Part shown: piece by piece, positions 8,976 through 17,666 of the stretch | Numbering within the stretch: the stretch's first letter is position 1 | Layout: the number at the start of each line of letters is the position of its first letter | NCBI RefSeq assembly: GCF_000281085.1 | Contig: NZ_JH767532.1 | Span: 90,542 to 154,541, forward strand | DNA length: 64,000 nucleotides | Reading direction: 5' to 3' | Source: Catenovulum agarivorans YM01 | Lineage (GTDB): Bacteria > Pseudomonadota > Gammaproteobacteria > Enterobacterales > Alteromonadaceae | The notes under the pieces: model-generated | The model's input: only the letters and a program-made list of their open reading frames with translations | The model's database searches: none | Told to the model about the DNA's origin: nothing | Position numbers and translations under genes: made by a program

Positions 8976-10307
8976 ATGAATCGTAAAATTCTGATAGTAG
9001 AAGACGATGCTGATTTGCGTGAAGCCATTTTGGATACGCTTGCCATCTCTGGTTTTGACTGCGATCAAGCCGATAGTGCTGAACAAGCTTTGGTTAAGTT
9101 AAACAAACAGAGTTACAGCATGGTGGTGTCTGATGTGCAGATGCCGGGTAACGATGGTTTATCTTTACTGAAATCTATAAAAGCCAAATACCCAGAACTG
9201 CCAGTATTATTAATGACAGCTTTTGCCAATATAAAAGGCGCAGTTGATGCGATGAAAGATGGTGCGGTGGATTATCTAACTAAACCTTTTTCACCTGAAG
9301 TATTAATTAATTTAGTTAGTCGCTATATATTGCCGGAAAAAATTGAAGTCTGTCAGCCAATTGTTCGCGATAGCCACAGTATACAATTGTTAAATCTTGC
9401 CAGGCGTGTAGCACAATCGGAAGCCTCGGTTATGGTGTTAGGCCCAAGTGGTTCGGGTAAAGAAGTGCTTGCTCGATATATTCACCAAGAATCGAAACGC
9501 CAAGATATGCCATTTGTCGCAATTAACTGTGCAGCGATACCGGAAAACATGTTAGAAGCCACTTTATTCGGTTATGAAAAAGGTGCCTTTACCGGTGCAC
9601 TGCAAGCTTGTCCAGGTAAGTTTGAACAAGCGCAAGCTGGTACTATTTTATTAGATGAAATTTCTGAAATGGACATGGCTCTGCAAGCTAAATTGTTACG
9701 TGTCATTCAAGAGCGTGAAGTAGAACGTTTAGGCGCGCGTAAAACCATTAAACTCGACGTACGTGTTATCGCAACCAGCAACAGAGATTTAAAACAAGCT
9801 GTCGCTGAAGGGGTATTTAGAGAAGATTTGTATTATAGGTTGAATGTATTCCCGCTAACTTGGTTGCCACTGAATGAACGAAAAATGGATATACTGCCAT
9901 TGGTCGAGCATTTAATTACTCGCCACTGCGAAAAAAATGCTCAGCCACAGCCTAAGCTGAGTGTTGCCGCTCGAAATAAATTACAACAACATAGTTGGCC
10001 GGGCAATGTTCGTGAGCTAGATAATGTGGTGCAACGTGCTTTGATTTTATGCCAACATCAAGTGATTGACGAGGCAGATATTTTAATCGAAACCGATACA
10101 GCTGTTTTACCAGCAATAACAAATATTCAAAAGCCTGCAGGGTTAGGTAAAGAGTTACGTGAGCAGGAACATCAGATTATTTTAGATACTTTGATTGCTT
10201 GCCATGGTAAACGCAATAAAGTTGCTGACAAGTTAGGCATTAGTCCACGTACTTTAAGATATAAATTGGCGAAAATGCGCGAAATGGGTATAGAGATCCC
10301 AGTGTAA
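8976..10307 (+). CDS. flrC: Sigma54-dependent flagellar response regulator FlrC/FleR
   Basis: The start is at 8976 (MNRKILIVEDDADLRE), with TAGGAGAG as SD; an ATG at 8937 inside flrB is rejected. 443 residues. The receiver domain has acidic residues EDD and phosphoacceptor Asp53 (VVSDVQMPG). The AAA+ domain has Walker A GPSGSGKE, GAFTGA and TILLDEISEM. A Fis-type HTH ends the protein (KVADKLGISPRTLRYKL). It is the cognate regulator of FlrB and activates class III flagellar genes from downstream enhancers in Vibrio. In Vibrio and relatives fliE follows directly; here nlpI follows and fliE is 34 kb away. Confidence 0.94.
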   Translation: MNRKILIVEDDADLREAILDTLAISGFDCDQADSAEQALVKLNKQSYSMVVSDVQMPGNDGLSLLKSIKAKYPELPVLLMTAFANIKGAVDAMKDGAVDYLTKPFSPEVLINLVSRYILPEKIEVCQPIVRDSHSIQLLNLARRVAQSEASVMVLGPSGSGKEVLARYIHQESKRQDMPFVAINCAAIPENMLEATLFGYEKGAFTGALQACPGKFEQAQAGTILLDEISEMDMALQAKLLRVIQEREVERLGARKTIKLDVRVIATSNRDLKQAVAEGVFREDLYYRLNVFPLTWLPLNERKMDILPLVEHLITRHCEKNAQPQPKLSVAARNKLQQHSWPGNVRELDNVVQRALILCQHQVIDEADILIETDTAVLPAITNIQKPAGLGKELREQEHQIILDTLIACHGKRNKVADKLGISPRTLRYKLAKMREMGIEIPV

Positions 10308-10324
10308 ATTTATTTGCTTCTCAA

Positions 10325-10352
10325 TTCAAATCTGGCAGACTCGGTTTATACT
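10325..10352 (+). promoter_or_regulatory. Candidate sigma70 promoter of nlpI
   Basis: TTCAAA (10325-10330), 16 bases, TATACT (10347-10352), about 36 bases before the ATG. Confidence 0.4.
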
Positions 10353-10387
10353 TAGCACTAACAATTTGAAATTAAGAAGAATCTTTA

Positions 10388-11308
10388 ATGCATATCATAG
10401 CAAAAGTCGTCGCTGTTTGTTCCTTGAGTTTGTTGTTTGTTGGCTGTTCATCCACCAATAAACAACCTAAGTTAACTCAAGTCGCTCACTCCTATGCTGA
10501 TTCAGTGCAACATCAGGTCGCTATTCGTCGCTTGTCAGACTTTTTGCAGCAACAAGATTTATCCGAACAACAAAAATCCGAATTGTATTTTCGTCGTGGG
10601 TTATTGTATGACGAAATTGGTTTAATGCACTTGTCGTATTTTGATATGTTGCAAGCCATAGAAAATAATCCTACTCAAGTTGAAGCCTATAATATTTTAG
10701 GGATTTATTACGTGAGGCAAAATGAATTCGGCCGGGCATATGAAGCGTTCGACTCTGTACTTGAGCTAAAACCAGACCATAATTATGCCTACTTTAATCG
10801 AGCAATAGCTTTATATTATGGTGAAAGACCACAGCTGGCGCTTAAAGATTTTGAATCTTTCTATCAACTAGATACGCAAGACCCATATCGAGTAATGTGG
10901 TGGTATTTCGCCGAATTGGCTGTAGAGCAGCGTCAAGCTGAGCAACCAAATCAAGCTCAAGGTTTAACTGCCTTAAGTAACTTACGCCGACGTGTTCAGG
11001 CTATAGAAAAAGACGGTTGGGGCCTATTGTTGACTAAACTCTATACCAATGAGCTATCACCAAAAGAGTTATTACAATTAGCGGCTGTTGACAACCAATC
11101 AGAGCAAATGCTTAACGAAAAACTCTGTGAAGCTTATTTCTATATTGCAAAATATTTCCATTTAAAAGAGCAACTCGAACAAGCAGAGTTTTATTATAAG
11201 GCGGCAATTTCGACCCATGTTTACCAATTTGTTGAATTTAGATATGCACAAACAGAACTAAACAAACTGCTTGGCACTGTTTCAACGGATATGACGACAG
11301 TACATTAA
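10388..11308 (+). CDS. nlpI: Lipoprotein NlpI, TPR protein
   Basis: 306 residues. The lipoprotein signal ends at VGCSS with Cys20 as the lipidated residue. Tetratricopeptide repeats follow: RRGLLYDEIGL, AYNILGIYYVRQNEFGRAYE, then AFDSVLELKPDHNYAYFNRA. The last of these is nearly identical to E. coli NlpI, as are ALYYG and FVEFRYA near the C terminus. NlpI is an outer-membrane adaptor that brings the Prc protease to peptidoglycan endopeptidases such as MepS. In E. coli it follows pnp; here it sits between flrC and a metallopeptidase-like gene 23 bp downstream, which suggests one transcript. Confidence 0.92.
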   Translation: MHIIAKVVAVCSLSLLFVGCSSTNKQPKLTQVAHSYADSVQHQVAIRRLSDFLQQQDLSEQQKSELYFRRGLLYDEIGLMHLSYFDMLQAIENNPTQVEAYNILGIYYVRQNEFGRAYEAFDSVLELKPDHNYAYFNRAIALYYGERPQLALKDFESFYQLDTQDPYRVMWWYFAELAVEQRQAEQPNQAQGLTALSNLRRRVQAIEKDGWGLLLTKLYTNELSPKELLQLAAVDNQSEQMLNEKLCEAYFYIAKYFHLKEQLEQAEFYYKAAISTHVYQFVEFRYAQTELNKLLGTVSTDMTTVH

Positions 11309-11331
11309 CTTCTGCCGATTAACTGCCTGTT

Positions 11332-12759
11332 ATGACATATTTCCGGCGTCTAAGTTTTAGCTGTAGTGTTTTGCTGGTTGTTGCCGGCAGCTTAGCGCTT
11401 TGGCTGTATAGTTACCAAAACCAACAAACGCATAGTATCAAGCAATATATTCAGTTAACTCAGAATTTGGCTGCCACTCAAGTAAAACCTACATTAAATT
11501 CACGGCAGCAGTGCCACCATTTATATCAATTATTGTCGCCTGAAAGTCGTAAGCGACTTGCTGAGCAAATAATTGAGTTATCCAAACAAGTTAATCTGAG
11601 CTCTGTTATACACTGTTATCCTTATGGACAAATTGTAGAGCTAGCTGAGTATGGACATCTGCCTTCGATGCATTACCTTGCTCAGGCAAATCGAGCGCAA
11701 TCGAACTATTGGCATAGGCAATTGTTAGCGGTTGATTACGTGTATACCTGGCAGTACGCTGAATCTTTGCTTCAGTCGAGTAGTGCTGACAGGCTAGCAA
11801 CCCACCAGTTATATATGAGTGCACTGTCTTTACTGGAGCATACACCCCAGTTAAATGCAGAGTTTAAAGCTCAGCAACTCATTGAGTTAAAAGACCAATT
11901 AGTCAAACATGCTATCTCACAAAACATACCAGACTGGCGATACTTTTTAAGCACTTATGCAACACCCACTATTCAAACATGGCGTGGATTATATCGACAA
12001 TATTTTATTGATGATTTACCTAGTTTTGTTGAGCAATCTGCGACCGATTTATTACACACACTACCAAGTCGATGCAATAAACCACTCCTGCTAGTTAGCC
12101 AAAATCCTTGGGATTTATTGCAATTACAACATATAAATAAACAATTTTTACAGTCAGATCTGGCACTGGGTTTTTGTGTCGCTCGGGTGATACTAGTAGA
12201 AGATTTGGCGCAAATTGAACAACAACTGAGTAATTATCCGCAGTTTTATTGGATGGTTATGCGCAACGTCAATAAAGCTTACAGATATAGGCAACAAATT
12301 CATTTACCACCAACTGCCGATTTGCCGTTAGTACAACACGAAGTCGGCCATTGGCTCGGTTTTGAAGATGAATATGCGCTACGCGAAGAAACCGCTAGGA
12401 TTAGATGCGCTGCTAGGGGTAATCAACAAGTTGTTTGGGCTATGGGACACAATGTTGTTGCGATAAAAGATGGAACGCAGTTCGCTACTCTGACAGAAGC
12501 TTACAATGCGCTAGCCCCACATATGAGTTGGATTGAGCACATCCAAGATGTAACCCAGTTTTTAACTAAGGGTGAGCAGGGATGGAGAATCAAATCAGAA
12601 ACTGAGCAGGATGAGAAGGTCGGCATATATCCAGCCAATACTTGCGAGAACTACACAGGGGTAACAGCTTATAAGCCCTTGTTAAATTTATCCTTTATGT
12701 ACAATTATGAGCTGGGTATTCCAAAATTGTATAAGAAAATGATAATTGGTGATGGTTAA
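11332..12759 (+). CDS. Membrane-anchored metallopeptidase-like protein (HEVGHWLGFED motif)
   Basis: 475 residues of no family I recognise. One N-terminal hydrophobic segment (residues ~8-27) predicts a membrane anchor with a periplasmic body. Residues ~60-190 look alpha-helical and repeat-like, possibly divergent SEL1/TPR. At residues 336-348 is HEVGHWLGFEDEY: HExxH (His336, Glu337, His340) followed by G343 and D346, the HExxHxxGxxD pattern seen in some zinc metalloproteases. Cysteines at several positions of the C-terminal half could form disulphides. It lies 23 bp after nlpI, probably cotranscribed. Zinc protease activity is inferred from the motif only. Confidence 0.6.
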   Translation: MTYFRRLSFSCSVLLVVAGSLALWLYSYQNQQTHSIKQYIQLTQNLAATQVKPTLNSRQQCHHLYQLLSPESRKRLAEQIIELSKQVNLSSVIHCYPYGQIVELAEYGHLPSMHYLAQANRAQSNYWHRQLLAVDYVYTWQYAESLLQSSSADRLATHQLYMSALSLLEHTPQLNAEFKAQQLIELKDQLVKHAISQNIPDWRYFLSTYATPTIQTWRGLYRQYFIDDLPSFVEQSATDLLHTLPSRCNKPLLLVSQNPWDLLQLQHINKQFLQSDLALGFCVARVILVEDLAQIEQQLSNYPQFYWMVMRNVNKAYRYRQQIHLPPTADLPLVQHEVGHWLGFEDEYALREETARIRCAARGNQQVVWAMGHNVVAIKDGTQFATLTEAYNALAPHMSWIEHIQDVTQFLTKGEQGWRIKSETEQDEKVGIYPANTCENYTGVTAYKPLLNLSFMYNYELGIPKLYKKMIIGDG

Positions 12760-12837
12760 GGTATAACCGCTGGACTAAACTGCTAAATGCGTTGTTTACG
12801 CATTTATATGGAACAAGGAAATTAAGGAAATTGTCCG

Positions 12838-13155
12838 ATGAAAAAATCTTTATTAATGGTTGCGCTTGCAACTTGTGTATCTTTTGCCCCCCATTTATCT
12901 GCTAATGTCGAACATTCAGCCTCTTCGGTTGTTAAAGCGGCTAAAATAGATGAAACCAGCAAAAAGCTTAACCTCAATACTATTAGTTATGAGCAGTTAG
13001 TTAAGGTACCAGGCATAGGAAAAACACGTGCTCAAGCAGTAATCGCCTATATAAAAGAACATGGAAAATTAGATAGTTTTGAACAACTCAAGTCGGTTAA
13101 AGGTATTGGCAAGGGTACACTTAACAAATTGAAACAAAATTTTGTAATTGAGTGA
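12838..13155 (+). CDS. ComEA-like helix-hairpin-helix protein, secreted
   Basis: 105 residues. A Sec signal peptide (residues 1-22, ending LSA) is followed by a short linker and a double helix-hairpin-helix: LNLNTISYEQLVKVPGIGK and LKSVKGIGKGTLNKLKQ. This is the compact ComEA/YbaV architecture, a periplasmic double-stranded DNA binder used in DNA uptake by naturally competent relatives. An AAGGAAAT SD lies upstream of the ATG. A hairpin with TAAATGCG/CGCATTTA arms (12784-12806) sits between it and the previous gene. Whether it works in competence cannot be judged here; no other com gene is nearby. Confidence 0.85.
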   Translation: MKKSLLMVALATCVSFAPHLSANVEHSASSVVKAAKIDETSKKLNLNTISYEQLVKVPGIGKTRAQAVIAYIKEHGKLDSFEQLKSVKGIGKGTLNKLKQNFVIE

Positions 13156-13236
13156 TGTAAGCTATTGCAACTTAGGGGATTAGCAGTAGAATGGGCATAA
13201 AGTTGTGAAGTGGCAAAGCCGTCACAAAAAAGACAC

Positions 13237-13265
13237 TTGCAAATTTAACCCAACTGTTTTTTAAT
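13237..13265 (+). promoter_or_regulatory. Candidate sigma70 promoter of the lipoprotein gene
   Basis: TTGCAA (13237-13242), 17 bases, TTTAAT (13260-13265), 51 bases before the ATG at 13316. A good AAGGAAG SD follows. Confidence 0.45.
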
Positions 13266-13315
13266 CTACCTGAATTCCAATTTTCTTTCAGATCTCAATA
13301 CAAGGAAGCTGAAAA

Positions 13316-14440
13316 ATGAAACTAACATTTAAGCACACTGCGTTATCACTAGCTCTAGCAAGCTCGTTTACATTAACAGGCTGTAACTTCATCGGTGACG
13401 GTGATCCAGTTTTTGTTGATCCAATTACACCAGTTACCAAATCTATCACTGTAGCAGGTGAGGCAACTAAAGGTGCTTTGAGCAATGCTGAAGTATTTGC
13501 GTGTCTTGTAAAATCACCATGTTCTACGCTAGCGGTAGGTTCTACTGGCATAGATACAACTTCGGATTTGATCAACGCTTTACCTGGTACTACAGGTTTT
13601 GTTGGTCAAGCAACAACAGGAACGGGTGACAATGCTGGTGAATATTCACTAGAAATTGAAAACGAAGGTGCTTTCGGTAAAGCTGTCATTGTACGTATTA
13701 TCGCTACATCATCTACCTCTATGGATTGCGATGCATATGATGATGATGGTAATGAAGATTGTTCTGACGTTACGCTAGATGGTACTGAATTAAAAACAAT
13801 AGCAGTAGCACCTACTCCTGCTGAAGGTGAAAATTCAGCTCAAATTGCAAATGTAGATGCGAGCATTTTGTCAACTTTTGCAACTGAATTAATCGAAGCC
13901 GATGATGAAGTAACAGATACTATCAACGTAGCTACGCTTGCCACAAAAGCTAAGAATGCTTCTAAAGGTGTTGCAACTATTTTAGGTATCACAATTGGTG
14001 ATGATGTAGACTTTACTAAGCTTAAAGTCGCATCAGCAAAATCTGGTAATGCAAAATTTACGTCTTTATCTGACGCAGAAAAAGATTTAGCTAAAGTAAA
14101 TGCTTCTTTTGCTAAACTAGCTTCAACTGGTCAAAACTTAGGTACTGAAATTAAAAATGCAGTGTCTACAGTTCGTGCCGTTGTAACTGGTGGTTCTGCT
14201 TCTGTTACTACTACTGCTGTTGATGCAATCAAGAAAGTAGCAACAGTGGTTAAGTCACAAGTGGCAAAATCTTCTACTAACACTGGAACAGCTACTCCTG
14301 CAACTAAGAACCCTGACGATGTAACTGAAGACAAGTTAAAGCAAGATGCTGATACTGCTCAGAATCAAAATAATACAGGTACTGGTGGTACTGGTGGTAC
14401 TGGTGGTACTGGCGGTAACACTGGTAGTAGCAATACCTAA
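13316..14440 (+). CDS. Lipoprotein of unknown function with Gly/Thr-repeat tail
   Basis: 374 residues, not recognised. The signal peptide ends in a lipobox LTGC with Cys23. An early VAGEATKGALSNAEV segment, followed by AGEYSLEI, looks like a carboxypeptidase-regulatory or Ig-like beta domain found in surface lipoproteins. The central part is Ala/Lys/Thr-rich helix. The C terminus ends in a Thr-Gly-Gly repeat encoded by four tandem 9-bp units (14381-14416). Low aromatic content and the acidic DCDAYDDDGNEDC patch fit an exported, possibly metal-binding, surface protein. It is monocistronic: own promoter candidate upstream and a strong terminator 26 bp downstream. Confidence 0.7.
   Translation: MKLTFKHTALSLALASSFTLTGCNFIGDGDPVFVDPITPVTKSITVAGEATKGALSNAEVFACLVKSPCSTLAVGSTGIDTTSDLINALPGTTGFVGQATTGTGDNAGEYSLEIENEGAFGKAVIVRIIATSSTSMDCDAYDDDGNEDCSDVTLDGTELKTIAVAPTPAEGENSAQIANVDASILSTFATELIEADDEVTDTINVATLATKAKNASKGVATILGITIGDDVDFTKLKVASAKSGNAKFTSLSDAEKDLAKVNASFAKLASTGQNLGTEIKNAVSTVRAVVTGGSASVTTTAVDAIKKVATVVKSQVAKSSTNTGTATPATKNPDDVTEDKLKQDADTAQNQNNTGTGGTGGTGGTGGNTGSSNT
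14381..14416 (+). repeat. Tandem 9-bp repeat, four units of ACTGGTGGT
   Basis: Three perfect ACTGGTGGT units and one ACTGGCGGT, in frame, encoding Thr-Gly-Gly four times at the lipoprotein C terminus. Confidence 0.9.
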
Positions 14441-14465
14441 TATCTAGGTAATTACCAAATTCTAG

Positions 14466-14490
14466 AACCCGACTTTTAGTCGGGTTTTTT
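14466..14490 (+). terminator. Rho-independent terminator
   Basis: AACCCGACT, loop TTT, AGTCGGGTT followed by TTTT, 26 bp after the lipoprotein stop codon. Confidence 0.92.
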
Positions 14491-14638
14491 GTTTTTAGCA
14501 ATTGGTGAGAAGTAGAGGAAAAGGTTCAAGCATTTAGATGCAGCAACATGTAGTATTAAACAGCGTTTACACAGTTTGGATTAACTATTGTGAGATGGAA
14601 TTTGGTTAAGCTACTTAAAGGCGATGTTATGTTAGCGA

Positions 14639-15862
14639 CTAACTAGCCGCTAACTCACTTGCTCTGTCGTTCGACCATTGAATGGCGGTGTGGTAGTAGT
14701 CAGGTACTTGTTCTGTGTCTAAAGTTAAACGCTCGATTAACAAACCTGCTTTAATCCACTCAGCTTTTTCGTAATGCTCGACTAAATCAAGGTAGTTGGC
14801 GAGTAGGCCCTCACGTTCAATTAATGCAGATTTAATTTCCTGAGCTAATGGCAACTTGGTCATTATACTTTCAATCGGTTCATCTAAAATTGCATCTATA
14901 ACAGACAACATGCCAGTTAAAAATGCCATAGATGAATCTCTGAGTTGCCCGTGCTCTTTTGCAATTGACTCACAAAAGTGTGCTCGGCTCATTGATAATC
15001 TAATCAGTTCGACCGGTTTGTCTGAATTAATTTGAGCGGCAAATAGCACTGCTAAGAATTTTTTTAATTCGGCTTGACCTAATACAACTAAAGCTTGTTT
15101 TATTGTTTCTATGTCACCACGGCGCTTAAATATAGCCGAATTAGCATAGCGTAATAATTTAAACGAAAGTGTTACATCACGCTGGAAAATATTGATGATG
15201 GCAGATAAATCCATTTCAGCTTTGGATGATTCATACAACAATTCAGCCAAGCTCATTTGCGACGGAGCAAGGGCTCGGCTTTGCATTACTTCTGGTTCGC
15301 TAAAAAAGTACCCTTGAAAATAGGTAAAACCCCATTCGAGTGCGCTGTTAAATTCTTCGTAAGTTTCTACTTTTTCGGCTAATAACTTAATGTCGTATTT
15401 TCCGGCTATTTTACCTATTTGCTGAATTTCTTCATGCGACGATTCACGAAAATCAACTTTAATAATGTCGATAAATGGGAAAAAGTGCAGCCATACTGGA
15501 TCATGTACATAATCATCTAAAGCAATTGTGTAACCTTCTTGCTTTAATTCGGTCACTGCTTGCAAGAGCTTTTTTGTCGGTTTGGCTGTTTCGAGTATTT
15601 CAACCACCAACTGTTCTTTTGGTATCAAGCTCGGGAATTTTTTAATTAGTAATTCGTCCGAAAAATTGATAAAGGCTGGGTGTTGGTCGGTAAAATCGTC
15701 TAACCCAAGGTTAAACTGACTGGCTTCAATCAACTTGGAAGTAGCTTGGTCACCATCAATATTTGGGAATACGTTCTCTAAGCTATCTCTAAATAATAGC
15801 TCATATGCGAACAACTGCTTATTTTGATCAAATATGGGTTGTCTTGCAGCGTAAAAAAACAT
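14639..15862 (-). CDS. EAL-HDOD domain signalling protein (degenerate EAL)
   Basis: 407 residues. The N-terminal EAL-like domain (to ~200) begins FYAARQPIFDQNKQLFAYEL, with ELL in place of EAL. The usual DDFGTG is DDYVHD, and AEGVE has become AEKVE, while LDDY and IKVD remain. The C-terminal HDOD domain (~200-400) has FQRDVTLSFKLLRYANSA and SRAHFCESIA. This is the YuxH/COG3434 architecture, which includes V. cholerae CdgJ, a motility regulator. The altered catalytic motifs suggest weak or no c-di-GMP phosphodiesterase activity, with a possible binding or regulatory role. It stands alone on the minus strand, divergent from the patatin gene. Confidence 0.85.
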   Translation of the reverse strand: MFFYAARQPIFDQNKQLFAYELLFRDSLENVFPNIDGDQATSKLIEASQFNLGLDDFTDQHPAFINFSDELLIKKFPSLIPKEQLVVEILETAKPTKKLLQAVTELKQEGYTIALDDYVHDPVWLHFFPFIDIIKVDFRESSHEEIQQIGKIAGKYDIKLLAEKVETYEEFNSALEWGFTYFQGYFFSEPEVMQSRALAPSQMSLAELLYESSKAEMDLSAIINIFQRDVTLSFKLLRYANSAIFKRRGDIETIKQALVVLGQAELKKFLAVLFAAQINSDKPVELIRLSMSRAHFCESIAKEHGQLRDSSMAFLTGMLSVIDAILDEPIESIMTKLPLAQEIKSALIEREGLLANYLDLVEHYEKAEWIKAGLLIERLTLDTEQVPDYYHTAIQWSNDRASELAAS

Positions 15863-16086
15863 CTATTTATCCAAAGCTAAAATTATTTAAACTAATTTAT
15901 GCGTACAGCCCTAATTATCGCAATAACATCCATGACAGAGTGTCGTGCAACACTTGCTTAACAACATGAATAGATATTCTCGTTTATTTGAGTATAAATC
16001 AAGTTTTTTGTCCTGCACGGCAAATATGTATTTCTTTTATGACAAAGAGTAGAATTAACTTAAATTCGCATGAAAATAAATCACTA

Positions 16087-17031
16087 ATGCAGAAAAAAAC
16101 ATCACATAAACTTGGTTTGGCTTTGGGGAGCGGCGCAGCTCGTGGCTGGTCGTTAATAGGTATTTTACGAGAGCTTAATAAACTAGGTGTTAAACCTGAC
16201 GTGATAGCAGGTTGTTCCATTGGTTCGCTCGTTGGCGCTGCTTATGCAACTAATAAGTTAGCTGAGTTGGAAGAGTGGGCTTTGTCGTTAGATACTTGGA
16301 ATGTCGTGCGCTTATTAGATTGGGGTATGGGTCGAGGTGGTATTGTCTCCGGCGGACGCTTATATAATCGCCTAGAGCAGACATTAGGCAAGATACAAAT
16401 CGAAGAGTGTGCGATTGAGTATGCAGCAGTGGCAACTGAGCTTTATACTGGACGAGAGCACGTATTTACACAGGGCTCTATGTTGCAAGCTATTCGAGCG
16501 TCCTGTGCTATTCCTGGCTTTTTAGCACCACAGTATATAGATGGCCATTGGATGGTAGATGGCGCGGTTGTAAACCCTGTGCCTGTGTCTGTTTGCCGGG
16601 CCTTGGGTGCCAATCGTGTGATCGCGGTTGATTTGAATGGTGGACGCATGATTGAGGGGCATAACCCTTCTTTTGATGTTAAAAATAGCAATGCCACTAA
16701 ACAAGCGTACGATCAGCAACCAAATAAATTCCAAGATTTGCTTGGCGAGAGTAAGGGATTTCTTGAACAATGGGTTAAAAAAATACCTGTTGGCAACAAT
16801 CAATCACCTGGGATGATAGCGGTCGCGACTAGCGCAATTGATATTATGCAAAATCATATTACCCGCAGCAGGCTAATGGCCGATCCACCAGATATCTTAT
16901 TGCAACCAAAAGTCGCACATATCGGAATTTTAGAATTTAATCGAGCGGAAGAAGCAATCAAGATTGGTGAACAAGCTGTGCGTAACATTGCCCATTTATT
17001 AGAAGACTTTTCTAACTTTGAGCCGAGTTAA
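16087..17031 (+). CDS. Patatin-like phospholipase, RssA family
   Basis: The start is uncertain. 16087 (MQKKTSHKLGLALGSG) fits the family best and gives 314 residues, but 16039 and 15988 are in frame and none has a clear SD. Patatin motifs are complete: oxyanion loop GSGAARG, nucleophile elbow GCSIG, and the catalytic DGA in MVDGAVVNPVP. Together they predict a Ser-Asp dyad acyl hydrolase. The stop overlaps the next gene by one base (TAATG), so it is translationally coupled to the first pqiA gene. That links it with the envelope lipid-transport operon, though the substrate is unknown. Confidence 0.88.
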   Translation: MQKKTSHKLGLALGSGAARGWSLIGILRELNKLGVKPDVIAGCSIGSLVGAAYATNKLAELEEWALSLDTWNVVRLLDWGMGRGGIVSGGRLYNRLEQTLGKIQIEECAIEYAAVATELYTGREHVFTQGSMLQAIRASCAIPGFLAPQYIDGHWMVDGAVVNPVPVSVCRALGANRVIAVDLNGGRMIEGHNPSFDVKNSNATKQAYDQQPNKFQDLLGESKGFLEQWVKKIPVGNNQSPGMIAVATSAIDIMQNHITRSRLMADPPDILLQPKVAHIGILEFNRAEEAIKIGEQAVRNIAHLLEDFSNFEPS

Positions 17032-17666
17032 TGCGTAATCTAATTGCATGTGAACACTGTGATTTACTGATGGAATACCCTGTATTAAATCACGCTCAGC
17101 AGGCGCATTGTTTGCGTTGCGGCAATCTATTGATGTCTCGTCCTAAACATAGTTTACAGTTAACCTTGTCGTTTATAACAGCCAGCATCATTTTATTTAT
17201 GGCGGCTAATTTTTTTCCAATGATTTCGGCTGAGGAGGCAGGGTTTAAAAATCAAATGAGGCTACTTGAAGCTGCCTATGCTTTTTTTGCCTACGGCGAA
17301 TGGTTGCTTGGATTTATCGTATTCTGCGTTGTTTTATTATTGCCATTTACCATTATGTTACTCATAGTTTATTTGTTATTGCCGATGATCTTCTATAGAA
17401 GGTTAATGCCAAAAACAAATTTTGTTGCTCGTTTGGTTTTTTCTTTGCAAAAGTGGTCAATGGTTGATGTTTATCTAGTTGCTATGTTAGCAAGCATTAC
17501 TAAACTTACTTCAATGGTCACGATTGAATTGGGTGTTGGTATTTGGGCGTATATAGCGTTCAGTTTGTGTTTATCGGCTGCGCTAGCCAATTTAGATAAA
17601 CAAAGGTTTTGGCGTTATTTGGATAAAATAAAATGTCATCAGATACTAAAACAGCAAAAGATGTAG
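17031..17666 (+). CDS. pqiA: PqiA-domain membrane protein, first of two
   Basis: 211 residues, half the length of E. coli PqiA (~417). It begins with a zinc-ribbon CEHC...CLRCG (residues ~8-32) and has four transmembrane helices with the conserved KHSLQLTLSF and QKWSMVDVYLVAML segments of the PqiA domain. The second PqiA domain is encoded by the next ORF, so the two genes together correspond to one two-domain PqiA. PqiA/LetA proteins are inner-membrane partners of MCE proteins PqiB/LetB in lipid transport across the periplasm. It starts inside the stop codon of the patatin gene and overlaps the next gene by 34 bp. Confidence 0.88.
   Translation: MRNLIACEHCDLLMEYPVLNHAQQAHCLRCGNLLMSRPKHSLQLTLSFITASIILFMAANFFPMISAEEAGFKNQMRLLEAAYAFFAYGEWLLGFIVFCVVLLLPFTIMLLIVYLLLPMIFYRRLMPKTNFVARLVFSLQKWSMVDVYLVAMLASITKLTSMVTIELGVGIWAYIAFSLCLSAALANLDKQRFWRYLDKIKCHQILKQQKM

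Noticed and set aside
10336-10350. Possible sigma54 site upstream of nlpI (TGGCAGACTCGG)
   Set aside because: The -12 GC is missing at the required distance; the nearby TATACT fits sigma70 better.
14381-14416. CRISPR-like array
   Set aside because: Contiguous 9-bp coding repeats without spacers.
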